Notes: generated by a model not told the origin, from the sequence alone. 64,000 bases of DNA from Heterodera schachtii (GCA_023374025.1 SIJG01000004.1:3218595-3282594); one strand, 5' to 3'. Shown: positions 21,436 through 32,642, counted from the first letter of the stretch. Made by a program: numbers and translations.

Positions 21436-24400
21436 ATGAGTGAGCTCTTGCGCATTTCCATTGCACCAATGGTGGTGCGTCTCAAGATGTACATTGAGAC
21501 AGCCCAAGAAAACTTGGGCAAAGAGCTGGCGGACCAGAGTGTCCGTGCAGATCTTCTTGCAGAGAGACAAAATCTCTGCAAAGCAATTTCTCTTTTGGAG
21601 AAATACAATGGAAAATGGGAAGCCATTTTCCTGAGAGTGAAGGGACAAGCTCTTCAAGATGAAGAGCAGAACTACAGAGACTTTAAGCCTGAAGGGAAGG
21701 CTTTCATGCATTGGGTCGACCAAGCCCGAGGGCTTGTCGACACCATTGAAGGGGCTTTAGGCCTCTCAGAGCTGGGGGATGCAATTCCCCAGCCAAACCA
21801 GCCAGCACAAGTTGTGCAACAGCCACAACTGGTGCATCAGCGTCATGACGTGACGCTTCCGCCAATAACATTGCCCAAATTCTCGGGGGAACCCCGAGAG
21901 TGGTCTTTGTTTTGGAAGCTCTTTGAGACTTCCGTTGAAAGTCTTCAGATTGAAGACTTCAAAAAGCACATTTATTTGCTGGGATGCCTCCCAGAGAAGT
22001 CAGTTGCTCGGAGAGCAATTGACTTGTACCCGCCATCAGATAAAAATTACCCAAGGGTAGTTGAGATTCTGAAAAAGCGGTTTGGGGATGAAAAAACGAT
22101 GGTGGAGTCGCTCCAAGCGGAGTTACTCCACCTTCCCAAACCAGCTGAATCCGTTCAGTCTCGGAGACAATTCTCAGAGTCCATCGAACGGATTTGCCAT
22201 CAGTTATTGGACTATGGAGAGAATGAACAAAACAAGTTCATGGCCTCCACAATTAAGTCCAAACTGCCCTACCACCTTCTCACCCAAGTGGTGGAGAAGG
22301 AAATGAGGGCAGGAGGAGCCTTCAATTGCACAGAGCTCAGAAGAGCAATCGCTTCCATTGTTGAAGTGAAAGAGGAAGTACAGAGATGTGCTCAGGTTTT
22401 TCGGGGAGAGGAAAAACTCCGGAATTTTCCCCCTCATTCAAATGAGGGGAGAGCCAACCAAGGGAGAGGAACACCGTTCCGTTTCTCCCGGCCGTTCAGA
22501 GAGGAACGGTGGAGGCCAGTGGAAGGAAATGAAACGGTGAGGAGGATGTCTCCTCAGCCGAATCTTTCCTTCTCGGCAATCAACAAACAACAAACCCCTA
22601 TTCTAAATAGGGGCTCAAATTGCATATGCTCCCTTTGTGAAGCAAAGGGGCATGCACCAAGTAGGTGCACGAAATACACTACTCCGGGGGCGCGAAGAAA
22701 GCGCCTCGCGGATCAGGAAAGGTGTATCAATTGCTTAATCTCGGGACATAATTCCCAGAACTGCACCTCACCCCGCAGGTGCATCCAATGTGGTGAGAAA
22801 CACCACTTCATATTGTGTTATGGGAGAGGGACGAACTTCCCTCCCAACCAGCTGACCCAGGGTCACGAGAGACCCGACAAAAGAAATGATTCTGTGGGGA
22901 TGATGTCTCCCCAAGTTGACAGATCATTTCTAACACTGACAAGTCCCCAATTTTCTCAAAGAGAAATAGGGACTGGGACAAGGCAAACTTGTTCCCTTTG
23001 TGGTGTTGTGGGACATCCTCCTTGTCGATGTCCCCAATATTCCACACCAGGAGCACGCAGAAGGCGGTTCGCAAAACAGCAAAAGTGTTTCAATTGCCTT
23101 ATGAAAGGTCATAAGGCACAACAATGCAAATCTCTAAAGAGATGCTTGAAATGTGGTGGAAAGCACCACTATATTATCTGTTATCATGGAGATGCTCCAA
23201 TTGAGAGCATTCACGAGCAGATAAGGGAAGGAAGGACTTTTCGGAAGAAACAGTCCTCCAAACAAAGAGGACATTTTCCTCTTTCAAAAACCCTTAACTC
23301 AAAAACAGGCGTATCCTCTAGAGAAGAGGATAAACCGTCTGAAAGTATTGCTTTCGACGGGAAATCAACCGTTGGGTTGTCAAATGTGACAAATAGATCA
23401 CATGCCCTTTTTTGTCGTGCCATGGTCATACCAAAGCACGACCACCAAAAAATGATCGAAAAGCCAATTCTTTTCGATCAAGCGAGTCAGACTTCTTGCC
23501 AATCTGACTCTCATTTCGGTGAGCAGAAGACACCGAAAGTAACTCCCACAGATAAGAAAATCTGTGGATGTTGCATAAAAAGGAATGGTGTTGTGGGCCA
23601 TTCAGTTTTTTCCATTCGTATTAATCGAATGGATAATAAATGGGAAGAAATTCTTCCTAATCGAACAGAGCAATCAATCATAGCATTGACGCTTTGTTTT
23701 CACATCAGCATAAGCCTGATGGTTCTCTCAATTTTAAAAGCCCTTTCTATTGGGCGTAAAACTATTGCTTGGCTGATGATCCAACTCAAAGTATCATTAC
23801 TTTGTTTTGAGGATCAGAGCTCGCCTTGCTTTTTAGAAGGAAGGCAAAGAGGAGCAATCCCTCAATTTTGTACAGTGCGCCATATTTTGCAAATAATGGC
23901 GTTTACTGTAATTTTAGCATGTTTGTTCCCTCTTCCAGTGAAAGGGGGAACAGAAACAAATGCTAATAAAACCAATCATTGCAATGAATGCAAACTTCTT
24001 TGCTTTAACAAAGGCGTTAAAGCAAAGATTCCAACGGAAATCAATAAAGTTGAGCTCTGTTGTGCAGAGAACTGTTACATCCATGAGAATGTAAAGAAGC
24101 TCACTTACGAGCTGCCAAAGGAAATCCTCTTAAATGACTTCAAATGTGAAGGTCATTTTTGGATGGATTCGAAACACATGTTCAAAAAGGACATTTTATG
24201 TCCAGCAGTTGACGAGTGTGAACTCATCGAATGCTATTTTTGCATTGAACAGTTAGCGAATCCAACCTGTTATCCATTGATTTCATCAATGTTAGCAGGG
24301 GGACTTTGCTTATCATTCATAAGCATAAGCTTTGTGGCTTTTTCCATATTAAAAGTCCTGTTTTCAGGACTTTATATGGTCATTTGGCTGATAATTCAAT

Positions 24401-26202
24401 TTATCAGGCCAATAATTTATTTAGCTGGCCCAAATCGGCCTCCGAAAGAGAGGAGGCCAAGGGCAACAGCTTCTCAAAATTGGACATCACGCCGTGTTTA
24501 CAGAACAATGGCGTTTGTTGTCCTTATGGCAAACTCTCTCCAGCATTTGACTGGAGCGGAGACCATAGCAGTCATGGCCAAATCGGAAAAATGCATTAAA
24601 AATGCGACAAGCATGAGATGCATTGTCGAAAACTCAGCAACGCTGACGTTGCTGCCAGTTGGCCAAACAAACACACTTCTTCTGAAAACAGAGGAAGGTG
24701 TTCTCCTTGGCTCAATAAACGTTGTGCTTAAGGCTTTAGCTTTGGAGTGCCAAAGCTTTACTAAAGCCTGGCAACGTTCATATGCAATTAATGTTTTGGC
24801 CGGCAAAAGGTGCCCTAAAATGGGCTCCTGCGAAGGAAAGTATTGTGGAGAAGTTCGCCACAATACTTCAATTCCTGAGCTAAAAGATGCTAACGATTAC
24901 CCAGGCAATTCATTTTGCCTGGACAGCACAGCCTTTTGGGGCAACAAATGCCTCTTAGGCGGCAGTGCCTGTCTTTTTTATCGTTGGTATGCTCAGGAAA
25001 AGTCCAAGACAGTCTATGAAATCATGGGATGCAATTCCTGGGAATTTATTGTTTATACAATAATTCGCCTGGAAACCTTGGGCGAAAAACCCAAGTCCAC
25101 TCAGGTGTTCCTCTATCCAGGAAGAACCCTGAAATGGAACAACATCAGTATTACTCCGATCGGAGTAACTTTTCCGCCCGCTCCCGTCTTAAACTCAGAT
25201 TTTGTTTTTGATGGGAGTAATATGGCTCTGACCAGAGAGCCATTAACAATTGACTTTAACTGTAAAAGTCGACAAGAAGCAATTGATTTCAATTGCAGTC
25301 TTGGAGTTCAGGCTATCCCCGCGGCATTCAAAAAATTTTGTGAGTCATCCCTTGTTCTGGGGAATGATTCATCGCTTCCATCGAATGGTGGTATAAAAGG
25401 GTGGCGGATTTGCCACCCAACCACACTCTTCAAATCATCCTTCAACGGAATGCCTATTCCCATAAGAGAAGGGCCGTACTTCTCGGCTAGCCGGGTTGTC
25501 ATACCCGAAAATGCCGAGATTCTCAATGATCGCCTTTTTGGCGATGAGAATCACCACCGGAACCCGTGGTTTGAGGAAGACTGGGAGCCAGTCTTACCAT
25601 TGGTTCCCGATCATGTTGATCGCCGGCATGGCGATCCAAGACTGGAAGAAGAGGAAGAAGAGAGAGCGAATGATGCTCCTCTCCGGCGTGAACGACGAGT
25701 TCATGGCCGGATTGAGACTCTGAGTTCATGGATCGAGCGATTCCATGAACACAGTTGGTACGAGACAGCACTTGACCGCCGTGCTGTCGAAGAGCGACTT
25801 CGTGAAGAACTCCGCGAAGGGGCTACATTGTTTTCAGAGCATGTTGGTCCAATTCGTGACATCCATTTTGATGGATTCACGTGTTATGGACCGGAAAATC
25901 TCTACCTCTTCCGAGGTAGAACGGTAATGGATCATTACCAACGAATGGGTCACGAAATAGACCCATTCATGCCTTGCCTACAAGAATATGTAGGCTTCAG
26001 CCCTCACGAAGGAGGGATGCTCGTCGACCTCTACCCGGTCGAATTGGTCAACATCCGAAACCGTGTCGGAGTTGCCTGGAGAGCGCCTGCAGTGGTGGAG
26101 GAACCGTATCTTCCTCCACCTGACCAAGCACAGCTACCAGATGGACGTTTGGAGAATCGTCCTCCAAGGGTGGCTCGTCGACTTCAGATGAACCGACGAT
26201 GA
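21436..26202 (+). CDS. gag-env fusion polyprotein, 1588 aa
   Basis: First ATG of the frame is at 21436; the frame is open upstream only through a TTG. Residues about 140-320 resemble the Pao/BEL gag domain (DUF1759: LPKFSGEPREWSLFWKLFE). About 397-582 hold two consecutive sets of zinc knuckles (CX2C...C forms at about 397, 430, 448 and again 518, 551, 569). From about 745 come hydrophobic segments, a Cys-rich ectodomain (about 830-935), a second hydrophobic block (about 955-1000), then a region resembling a phlebovirus-type Gc fusion glycoprotein (about 1040-1340). The last about 250 residues are charged and unrecognised, and I see no membrane anchor there. No pol domains and no stop codons: an unusual open fusion. 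Confidence 0.8.
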   Translation: MSELLRISIAPMVVRLKMYIETAQENLGKELADQSVRADLLAERQNLCKAISLLEKYNGKWEAIFLRVKGQALQDEEQNYRDFKPEGKAFMHWVDQARGLVDTIEGALGLSELGDAIPQPNQPAQVVQQPQLVHQRHDVTLPPITLPKFSGEPREWSLFWKLFETSVESLQIEDFKKHIYLLGCLPEKSVARRAIDLYPPSDKNYPRVVEILKKRFGDEKTMVESLQAELLHLPKPAESVQSRRQFSESIERICHQLLDYGENEQNKFMASTIKSKLPYHLLTQVVEKEMRAGGAFNCTELRRAIASIVEVKEEVQRCAQVFRGEEKLRNFPPHSNEGRANQGRGTPFRFSRPFREERWRPVEGNETVRRMSPQPNLSFSAINKQQTPILNRGSNCICSLCEAKGHAPSRCTKYTTPGARRKRLADQERCINCLISGHNSQNCTSPRRCIQCGEKHHFILCYGRGTNFPPNQLTQGHERPDKRNDSVGMMSPQVDRSFLTLTSPQFSQREIGTGTRQTCSLCGVVGHPPCRCPQYSTPGARRRRFAKQQKCFNCLMKGHKAQQCKSLKRCLKCGGKHHYIICYHGDAPIESIHEQIREGRTFRKKQSSKQRGHFPLSKTLNSKTGVSSREEDKPSESIAFDGKSTVGLSNVTNRSHALFCRAMVIPKHDHQKMIEKPILFDQASQTSCQSDSHFGEQKTPKVTPTDKKICGCCIKRNGVVGHSVFSIRINRMDNKWEEILPNRTEQSIIALTLCFHISISLMVLSILKALSIGRKTIAWLMIQLKVSLLCFEDQSSPCFLEGRQRGAIPQFCTVRHILQIMAFTVILACLFPLPVKGGTETNANKTNHCNECKLLCFNKGVKAKIPTEINKVELCCAENCYIHENVKKLTYELPKEILLNDFKCEGHFWMDSKHMFKKDILCPAVDECELIECYFCIEQLANPTCYPLISSMLAGGLCLSFISISFVAFSILKVLFSGLYMVIWLIIQFIRPIIYLAGPNRPPKERRPRATASQNWTSRRVYRTMAFVVLMANSLQHLTGAETIAVMAKSEKCIKNATSMRCIVENSATLTLLPVGQTNTLLLKTEEGVLLGSINVVLKALALECQSFTKAWQRSYAINVLAGKRCPKMGSCEGKYCGEVRHNTSIPELKDANDYPGNSFCLDSTAFWGNKCLLGGSACLFYRWYAQEKSKTVYEIMGCNSWEFIVYTIIRLETLGEKPKSTQVFLYPGRTLKWNNISITPIGVTFPPAPVLNSDFVFDGSNMALTREPLTIDFNCKSRQEAIDFNCSLGVQAIPAAFKKFCESSLVLGNDSSLPSNGGIKGWRICHPTTLFKSSFNGMPIPIREGPYFSASRVVIPENAEILNDRLFGDENHHRNPWFEEDWEPVLPLVPDHVDRRHGDPRLEEEEEERANDAPLRRERRVHGRIETLSSWIERFHEHSWYETALDRRAVEERLREELREGATLFSEHVGPIRDIHFDGFTCYGPENLYLFRGRTVMDHYQRMGHEIDPFMPCLQEYVGFSPHEGGMLVDLYPVELVNIRNRVGVAWRAPAVVEEPYLPPPDQAQLPDGRLENRPPRVARRLQMNRR

Positions 26203-26257
26203 AAAGAATTTTGGCGGAGGACAGCAACAGTTGCCGCCACCCTCGAGGCCCGGAGAA

Positions 26258-26887
26258 TGTCGCCAAAAGCGACACAAATTTCTTGGAAATTTTCATTTAT
26301 TTTTTGATCCTTTTCATCGATCAATTTTGAATTCGCTCGCTCGTTAATTATGAGTCATCTTCTCTCTTCCTCATATTTTTATGGATTTTTTGTCCATTTG
26401 TTTGTGCACTTTTTCACGTGCCTGGCCCCGCCCCCATTGATTTGTGAGGGTATAAAAGCCCGGCCCATTCTCCATTTTCTTCACTTATCAATTTTCGATT
26501 AAGTCAGCCGGACAGTTTTCTGTCCAAGCATTTGCATTAAATTGTAATTGTGAAATTGAATTGAATAAAGATTAAGAAAGAGTCTTAGTCTTTCTTCTAT
26601 CTGTAAAAGGGACGCTCAGGAGCCCTTTCATACAGATCATTAAGCCGTTGACCCCGTTGGGTCACAAAAGGCTTACCAAAGGAAAGGAGAAGCATTTTCC
26701 TCCTTTCAATTTGTCCCTTCAGTAAAGGAAAGGAATTTCCTCCCTTTAATTTGTCCCTTTGGACACTCAGTGAATTTCTGTCTTTTGGACAGAAATTCGC
26801 TTTGCTTAAAAGACTCCCCCCTTCTGCCGGGAGAGTCTGCTTCCCCTTCTGCCGGGAAGTGCAAATTTTTGTGGCTTTTTGCCCACA
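26258..26887 (+). repeat. 3' LTR
   Basis: Identical to the 5' LTR except for one missing base in the GTGCACATTTTT stretch and one substitution (GGAAAGG for GGAGAGG). It is preceded by a short purine stretch (CCCGGAGAA). It ends 266 bp upstream of the first Rpt5-like ATG, so its promoter or poly(A) signal could influence that gene. Confidence 0.9.
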
Positions 26888-27087
26888 CCATATAAATGAC
26901 AAAAATAGTCTTAGAATTACATTTAATTTTTCTAATAATGTTAGATATCCAAGTCATTAATAGATTCAACCTCATGCCAAATTTTTGGCTGAATTTTAAA
27001 AAAATATTCAAAATAGAAAACTCTCGCACATTTTGGCGCACTGCAACGCAACTGCACACAATACAAAAAAAAACACCCAAAATTGTG

Positions 27088-27095
27088 TATAAAAG
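27088..27095 (+). promoter_or_regulatory. TATA box of the Rpt5-like gene
   Basis: TATAAAAG lies 66 bp upstream of the ATG in unit 1 and recurs at the same place in every unit (for example AATTGTGTATAAAAGGCGC at about 32570). Confidence 0.6.
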
Positions 27096-27153
27096 GCGCT
27101 GTTATGATGCTTTTTCTCACATTTTTACTAACGGGGCGTAACACAACGAGAAG

Positions 27154-28929
27154 ATGGCGCACCCTGCCGGAGATGTGGTGAGCGATTGGTGCTTTTCATT
27201 TTCTTCCGTTTCGATGTCATTTCATTTTTTAAATTTTCAGACAGACGCTGAAGTGTTGGAGATGTCTTCCGCCCAAATTGACGAACGCGTACAACAGCTC
27301 GACGAAGAAATTCGCATCATGAGGGACGAAATGCGCAAAATCGCGTACAACATCAAAACACTGGGGACGAAGACGAAGGAGAACAACAAACAGATGAAGA
27401 AAGTGAGAGCAAACAAACAAAAGGAGGAACGACAAATTTTGACGAAAACCATTTTCAGTACATGAAAATGCCGTGGCAGGTGGCCAATGTCGTGGAAATT
27501 CTGGACCTCGCGGATGACCAAGCGGAAGGAGTAGAAGAAGGCTCGAGCAGCGACTTGGATGCGCTTCAGAAAAGAGGCGCCGTCATCAAAATATCGAAGG
27601 GACTCGTCATGTTTTTGCCTCGCATTGGTCTCGTCGGCCCAGACGAGCTGAAGCCGGGCGACCTGATCGGCGTCAACGACGACACTTTTCACATCATCGC
27701 AAAATTGCCGCCCCATTTTGACCGACGCGTCAAGGCCATGGAAGTGGTGGAAAAACCGACGGAGACGTACAGCGAAATTGGCGGATGCGAGACGCAAATC
27801 AAAGAGTTGAAAGAGGCAATTGTACGTGTTAAAAAATAAACAATTTTGGATCAAAATTTCCCATTTTCTCATTTTCAGGTGCTTCCAATGACCAAAAAGG
27901 AGCTGTTCATAAAGATTGGCATTCATCCACCGAAGGGCGTGCTCATGTATGGGCCTCCAGGTGTTGTTTTCTCACAAATCAATTCGCATTTTCATTTTGC
28001 TGATAGGTGGCGGCAATTTCTCTCTTTTTTAAGGAACTGGCAAAACATTGCTCGCCCGTGCCGTTGCTTCTCAAACACAGGCCACCTTTCTACGCTTGTC
28101 CGGTACTCTGCTGAACCAAGTGGGCCTCGGCGACGGGGCGAAGATGGTGCAGAACGCATTCGAATTGGCCAAACAGAAGGCGCCGGCCATCATTTTCATT
28201 GACGAATTGGATGCGATTGGTGCGCGTATTTTTGATTTTGCTTTACTGACATTGTGTTTATTCCTTCTTCAACCCAGGCACGAAACGATTCGACGCCTCT
28301 GACACGGGGGACCGAGACATTCAGCGGACGATGTTGGAGTTGCTGAACCAACTCGACGGATTCCAACCCAACGACGACATCAAAGTGAGTGGTGAAGCAA
28401 GCCAATCAATTCACATTCATTTTGTTTGTTTAACGCAGGTCATTGCTGCGACAAATCGTGTTGATGTGCTCGACCCGGCCCTCCTTCGCTCCGGACGTTT
28501 TGACCGCAAAATCGAATTCCCAGCACCAAATGAGAAGGGCAGGGAACAAATTCTTCGCATTCATTCGCGCCGGATGAACGTCGAGTCGGTGACAGAATTA
28601 GGAAATAGTCTAATTATTCCTCATTTTCAGCAAAAATGTCAACTTTGTTGAGCTGTCGCGCTGCATTGAGGACTTCAACGGAGCACAATGTCGAGCAGTT
28701 TGTGTGGAAGCGGTGAGCGGATGAACATTTTTTGAGGATATGCATCAGCTTATCTCTTTTTTTTACAGGGAATGGTTGCTCTTCGTCGTGACTCCACCAA
28801 AATTCTCCATGAGGATTTCATGGACGGAATTCTGGAGGTAATTGTAACAATTTGAGAAATTTTGGAGAAAAAAGCCCACATTTTCAGGTGCAAGGCTTGA
28901 AGAAGAATAATCTGGTGTATTATGGCTGA
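27154..28929 (+). CDS. 26S proteasome regulatory ATPase Rpt5-like, copy 1
   Basis: Ten exons (27154-27177, 27241-27402, 27459-27821, 27879-27960, 28034-28219, 28278-28384, 28439-28584, 28631-28712, 28769-28837, 28888-28929) total 1263 nt, 420 aa, close to the usual 430-440. Order: coiled coil (about 20-62), OB-like region (about 80-150), AAA+ domain. Walker A GPPGTGKT 208-215, Walker B IIFIDE 263-268, sensor N314, Arg fingers R325/R328, C-terminal YYG (HbYX type). In the family, Rpt5 sits in the base ring and unfolds substrates. Oddity: pore loop 1 is QVGLGDG (239-245) where Rpt5 normally has QMFIGDG, so the gripping aromatic is Gly. Either a divergent paralogue or a decaying copy; splice sites are all intact. 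Confidence 0.88.
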
Positions 28930-29139
28930 TGGGCGTCTTCTCCGGCGGAATTTAAGTGATGTGCCACGGCTGAACATTGCCCAGCAATTTGTGTTGACAT
29001 TGACCCATTTCCATGCGATGCCTTATAACCTCTATTGTACTACATTTCGTATATGTATTTTTGCCACTGTATTTCATGTACAAATGTTACTCGTTTAGTG
29101 AAATTGTTGTTTGTGTGTGTTTTGTTATATTGTTTATAG

Positions 29140-29294
29140 CCGGACGAGGCACTGCAGCAGCGAATCCCCGAAGCCCAAATGGAGGTGGGCGGACAAAAGC
29201 GCATTCTTCGAAACTTTTGATTTTATTCTCCAATTTTTAGGCTCATTTTCGTGCGCTGGCAAAGAAAAGAAAGCCTATCGATTTCCTTTCATGA
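29140..29294 (+). pseudogene. last two exons of an unidentified gene (unit 1)
   Basis: After TGTTTATAG, exon 29140-29184 reads PDEALQQRIPEAQME. A GTGGGC...TTTTTAG intron follows, then exon 29241-29294 reads AHFRALAKKRKPIDFLS-stop. Poly(A) signals follow (AATAAA near 29308). The clean splice and basic end look real, but no upstream exons are inside the unit. Copies are at 31884-32038, 34629-34783 and 37374-37528; unit 5 ends just before it. Confidence 0.5.
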
Positions 29295-29540
29295 TTTATT
29301 TTTAAGAATAAATCCTCTTTTCTGTTGTTATTCTTAATATCAAAAATGAATAAAACTTGGCTGTTTGAGAATGTGAGTCTTATGAATTTGCGCGATTAAA
29401 CAATTGGAAGGATGACAACTCTCTGCCAATTTCCATTTAAATGAGTTGGTCTTACATGCGTACTGTTAAAATTTTGCGCATTAAAAACTAAATATTGACC
29501 TCTAATATCATAAAAAATAGTCCCGAGGTGCGGAAAAATC

Positions 29541-29687
29541 ATGGAATTTTATATATTGGGTTTCACTTTTCATCGCATATTCCAAAAGAGGACGAATATA
29601 TCTTTTACAAACTTTGTATTTGAACGATGTTTTAGAATTTTGGTTTGATCATTAATGAGCAGTACGGATTTTCTAATAATAATGTTA
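29541..29687 (-). mobile_element. LINE reverse-transcriptase fragment (unit 1 spacer)
   Basis: On the minus strand the spacer reads FKYKVCKRYIRPLLEYAMKS, resembling the C-terminal 'YxRPxLEYA' motif of non-LTR reverse transcriptases. The same 145 bp is at 41077-41221 in the opposite direction. It recurs at about 32285-32431, 35030-35176 and 37775-37921. Confidence 0.5.
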
Positions 29688-29897
29688 GATATCCAAGTCA
29701 TTAATAGATTCAACCTCATGCCAAATTTTTGGCTGAATTTTAAAAAAATATTCAAAATAGAAAACTCTCGCACATTTTGGCGCACTGCAACGCAACTGCA
29801 CACAATACAAAAAAAAACACCCAAAATTGTGTATAAAAGGCGCTGTTATGATGCTTTTTCTCACATTTTTACTAACGGGGCGTAACACAACGAGAAG

Positions 29898-31673
29898 ATG
29901 GCGCACCCTGCCGGAGATGTGGTGAGCGATTGGTGCTTTTCATTTTCTTCCGTTTCGATGTCATTTCATTTTTTAAATTTTCAGACAGACGCTGAAGTGT
30001 TGGAGATGTCTTCCGCCCAAATTGACGAACGCGTACAACAGCTCGACGAAGAAATTCGCATCATGAGGGACGAAATGCGCAAAATCGCGTACAACATCAA
30101 AACACTGGGGACGAAGACGAAGGAGAACAACAAACAGATGAAGAAAGTGAGAGCAAACAAACAAAAGGAGGAACGACAAATTTTGACGAAAACCATTTTC
30201 AGTACATGAAAATGCCGTGGCAGGTGGCCAATGTCGTGGAAATTCTGGACCTCGCGGATGACCAAGCGGAAGGAGTAGAAGAAGGCTCGAGCAGCGACTT
30301 GGATGCGCTTCAGAAAAGAGGCGCCGTCATCAAAATATCGAAGGGACTCGTCATGTTTTTGCCTCGCATTGGTCTCGTCGGCCCAGACGAGCTGAAGCCG
30401 GGCGACCTGATCGGCGTCAACGACGACACTTTTCACATCATCGCAAAATTGCCGCCCCATTTTGACCGACGCGTCAAGGCCATGGAAGTGGTGGAAAAAC
30501 CGACGGAGACGTACAGCGAAATTGGCGGATGCGAGACGCAAATCAAAGAGTTGAAAGAGGCAATTGTACGTGTTAAAAAATAAACAATTTTGGATCAAAA
30601 TTTCCCATTTTCTCATTTTCAGGTGCTTCCAATGACCAAAAAGGAGCTGTTCATAAAGATTGGCATTCATCCACCGAAGGGCGTGCTCATGTATGGGCCT
30701 CCAGGTGTTGTTTTCTCACAAATCAATTCGCATTTTCATTTTGCTGATAGGTGGCGGCAATTTCTCTCTTTTTTAAGGAACTGGCAAAACATTGCTCGCC
30801 CGTGCCGTTGCTTCTCAAACACAGGCCACCTTTCTACGCTTGTCCGGTACTCTGCTGAACCAAGTGGGCCTCGGCGACGGGGCGAAGATGGTGCAGAACG
30901 CATTCGAATTGGCCAAACAGAAGGCGCCGGCCATCATTTTCATTGACGAATTGGATGCGATTGGTGCGCGTATTTTTGATTTTGCTTTACTGACATTGTG
31001 TTTATTCCTTCTTCAACCCAGGCACGAAACGATTCGACGCCTCTGACACGGGGGACCGAGACATTCAGCGGACGATGTTGGAGTTGCTGAACCAACTCGA
31101 CGGATTCCAACCCAACGACGACATCAAAGTGAGTGGTGAAGCAAGCCAATCAATTCACATTCATTTTGTTTGTTTAACGCAGGTCATTGCTGCGACAAAT
31201 CGTGTTGATGTGCTCGACCCGGCCCTCCTTCGCTCCGGACGTTTTGACCGCAAAATCGAATTCCCAGCACCAAATGAGAAGGGCAGGGAACAAATTCTTC
31301 GCATTCATTCGCGCCGGATGAACGTCGAGTCGGTGACAGAATTAGGAAATAGTCTAATTATTCCTCATTTTCAGCAAAAATGTCAACTTTGTTGAGCTGT
31401 CGCGCTGCATTGAGGACTTCAACGGAGCACAATGTCGAGCAGTTTGTGTGGAAGCGGTGAGCGGATGAACATTTTTTGAGGATATGCATCAGCTTATCTC
31501 TTTTTTTTACAGGGAATGGTTGCTCTTCGTCGTGACTCCACCAAAATTCTCCATGAGGATTTCATGGACGGAATTCTGGAGGTAATTGTAACAATTTGAG
31601 AAATTTTGGAGAAAAAAGCCCACATTTTCAGGTGCAAGGCTTGAAGAAGAATAATCTGGTGTATTATGGCTGA
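29898..31673 (+). CDS. Rpt5-like ATPase, copy 2
   Basis: Same ten-exon structure shifted by 2744 bp, including Walker A split by an intron after GPPG, the VGLG pore loop and C-terminal YYG. The upstream A-run followed by CACCCAAAATT is the same as in unit 1, so units 1 and 2 are closest. No coding change from copy 1 was noticed. Confidence 0.87.
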
Positions 31674-31883
31674 TGGGCGTCTTCTCCGGCGGAATTTAAG
31701 TGATGTGCCACGGCTGAACATTGCCCAGCAATTTGTGTTGACATTGACCCATTTCCATGCGATGCCTTATAACCTCTATTGTACTACATTTCGTATATGT
31801 ATTTTTGCCACTGTATTTCATGTACAAATGTTACTCGTTTAGTGAAATTGTTGTTTGTGTGTGTTTTGTTATATTGTTTATAG

Positions 31884-32038
31884 CCGGACGAGGCACTGCA
31901 GCAGCGAATCCCCGAAGCCCAAATGGAGGTGGGCGGACAAAAGCGCATTCTTCGAAACTTTTGATTTTATTCTCCAATTTTTAGGCTCATTTTCGTGCGC
32001 TGGCAAAGAAAAGAAAGCCTATCGATTTCCTTTCATGA
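31884..32038 (+). pseudogene. terminal-exon remnant, unit 2
   Basis: Identical to 29140-29294, with the same acceptor, intron and stop. Confidence 0.45.
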
Positions 32039-32642
32039 TTTATTTTTAAGAATAAATCCTCTTTTCTGTTGTTATTCTTAATATCAAAAATGAATAAAAC
32101 TTGGCTGTTTGAGAATGTGAGTCTTATGAATTTGCGCGATTAAACAATTGGAAGGATGACAACTCTCTGCCAATTTCCATTTAAATGAGTTGGTCTTACA
32201 TGCGTACTGTTAAAATTTTGCGCATTAAAAACTAAATATTGACCTCTAATATCATAAAAAATAGTCCCGAGGTGCGGAAAAATCATGGAATTTTATATAT
32301 TGGGTTTCACTTTTCATCGCATATTCCAAAAGAGGACGAATATATCTTTTACAAACTTTGTATTTGAACGATGTTTTAGAATTTTGGTTTGATCATTAAT
32401 GAGCAGTACGGATTTTCTAATAATAATGTTAGATATCCAAGTCATTAATAGATTCAACCTCATGCCAAATTTTTGGCTGAATTTTAAAAAAATATTCAAA
32501 ATAGAAAACTCTCGCACATTTTGGCGCACTGCAACGCAACTGCACACAATACAAAAAAAAACCAACCAAAATTGTGTATAAAAGGCGCTGTTATGATGCT
32601 TTTTCTCACATTTTTACTAACGGGGCGTAACACAACGAGAAG

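Larger units (their letters stand above)
20666..26887 (+). mobile_element. BEL/Pao-like LTR retrotransposon, gag-env without pol
   Basis: Complete boundaries: TG...CA LTRs at 20666-21296 and 26258-26887, and a 5-bp target duplication CCATA (20661-20665 and 26888-26892). The LTRs differ by one base and one indel, so the insertion is recent. One internal reading frame joins a gag with zinc knuckles to an envelope-like polyprotein. I find no protease, reverse transcriptase, RNase H or integrase signature in the 4.9-kb interior, so movement would require enzymes supplied in trans. The BEL/Pao assignment rests on the gag type and 5-bp duplication. Confidence 0.85.

Noticed and set aside
27237..27926. 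229-aa minus-strand frame repeated in every array unit
   Set aside because: It lies antisense over spliced exons of the Rpt5-like gene, ignores their introns and has no own signals. It repeats only because the unit repeats.
28922..29098. 58-aa frame starting [10 protein letters not shown] that overlaps the Rpt5-like stop
   Set aside because: No splice or promoter support. It runs into AT-rich 3' sequence without conserved features.
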